DNA of 64,000 nucleotides, taken from the NCBI GenBank assembly GCA_016789865.1, contig JAEUPC010000173.1, positions 28,544-92,543 of the forward strand, given 5' to 3'. A model generated the notes under the pieces. It was not told the DNA's origin. It saw only the letters and a program-made list of their open reading frames with translations, and made no database searches. A program made the translations under genes and the position numbers. This DNA comes from Rubrivivax sp. Its GTDB lineage: Bacteria; Pseudomonadota; Gammaproteobacteria; Burkholderiales; Burkholderiaceae_C. This document shows positions 63,886 to 64,000 of the stretch, piece by piece (within the stretch, counting starts at the first letter, position 1; every line of letters begins with the position of its first letter).

Positions 63886-64000
63886 CTGGACATCCGCAAG
63901 CTGCAACGCGCCATCGTCGATGGGCTGGAAGACGTCAAGGCCCACGACATCGTGGTCTTCAACACCGAGGCGCTGTCGCCGCTGTTCGAGCGGGTGATCA
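63886..64000 (+). CDS. rsfS: Ribosomal silencing factor RsfS, 5' part
   Basis: The frame reads LDIRKLQRAIVDGLEDVKAHDIVVFNTEALSPLFERVI up to the window edge, matching the usual RsfS start MDIRKLQ. There is no ATG, GTG or TTG at that position: the codon aligned with the initiator Met is CTG at 63886, with a GAGGAG at 63873-63878 and a 7-base spacer. The next ordinary start in frame (a GTG near 63949) would cut into the domain. I therefore read it as a CTG start; a sequencing error is the alternative. RsfS binds L14 and blocks subunit joining in stationary phase. Confidence 0.8.
   Translation, partial: MDIRKLQRAIVDGLEDVKAHDIVVFNTEALSPLFERVI

Overview
The window is high-GC DNA (roughly 70% by eye) from a betaproteobacterium, most likely a Burkholderiales member near Rubrivivax, Leptothrix or Methylibium. 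This rests on gene order typical of that group (glyA-nrdR ... ribD-ribBA-ribH-nusB; yebC-purD-acyltransferase-hemF-nadD-rsfS) and on protein flavour; I could not run a database search. The DNA is almost wholly coding. I see no rRNA, tRNA, CRISPR array, transposase or phage gene.

Layout. Bases 1-15757 are all on the minus strand: a lipoprotein, a PEGA-domain Ser/Thr kinase, an aminotransferase, nusB, ribH, ribBA, ribD, a six-gene type IV minor pilin cluster, nrdR, glyA and a lytic transglycosylase. Bases 16051-34856 are mixed housekeeping and signalling: ubiD, an ABC exporter behind a long structured leader, a PAS histidine kinase, msrB, a YgiQ-type radical SAM protein, a class V aminotransferase, an HDOD protein, a DUF808 membrane protein, a CoA-transferase, an FKBP isomerase and glnS. 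Bases 34952-52124 form an aryl-polyene/xanthomonadin-like pigment cluster in two convergent operons. The plus operon holds a UbiE-like methyltransferase, a flavin-dependent halogenase-like enzyme, a MipA porin-like protein, an acyltransferase and a glycosyltransferase. The minus operon holds an ACP, a membrane protein, an AMP-ligase/dehydratase fusion, an LpxL-like acyltransferase, LolA, an MMPL exporter, a polysaccharide deacetylase, a methyltransferase, two ketosynthases, a dehydratase and a ketoreductase. Bases 52237-64000 hold an ECF sigma/ChrR-cupin pair, an SRPBCC protein, a DUF1499 protein, a HerA-like ATPase, a subtilase, and the yebC-purD-hemF-nadD-rsfS run.

How the genes work together. 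In the pigment cluster the ligase loads a starter onto the ACP. The ketosynthase pair, ketoreductase and hotdog dehydratases would build a polyene; the methyltransferases, halogenase, acyltransferases and glycosyltransferase would decorate it or attach it to lipid; LolA and MMPL would export it.

Most interesting signals. (1) A family of intercistronic repeats inside the pigment cluster, each encoding a short peptide with the motif SAPGRSQALIP and joined to neighbours by 4-base stop/start overlaps. One junction carries three tandem 62-bp copies. (2) Two oppositely oriented elements at 26144-26424, each a 67-base conserved core inside 24-27-bp complementary arms whose sequences differ between copies. 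(3) A promoter followed by several hairpins, two with GNRA tetraloops, ahead of the ABC exporter. (4) rsfS that appears to start with CTG.
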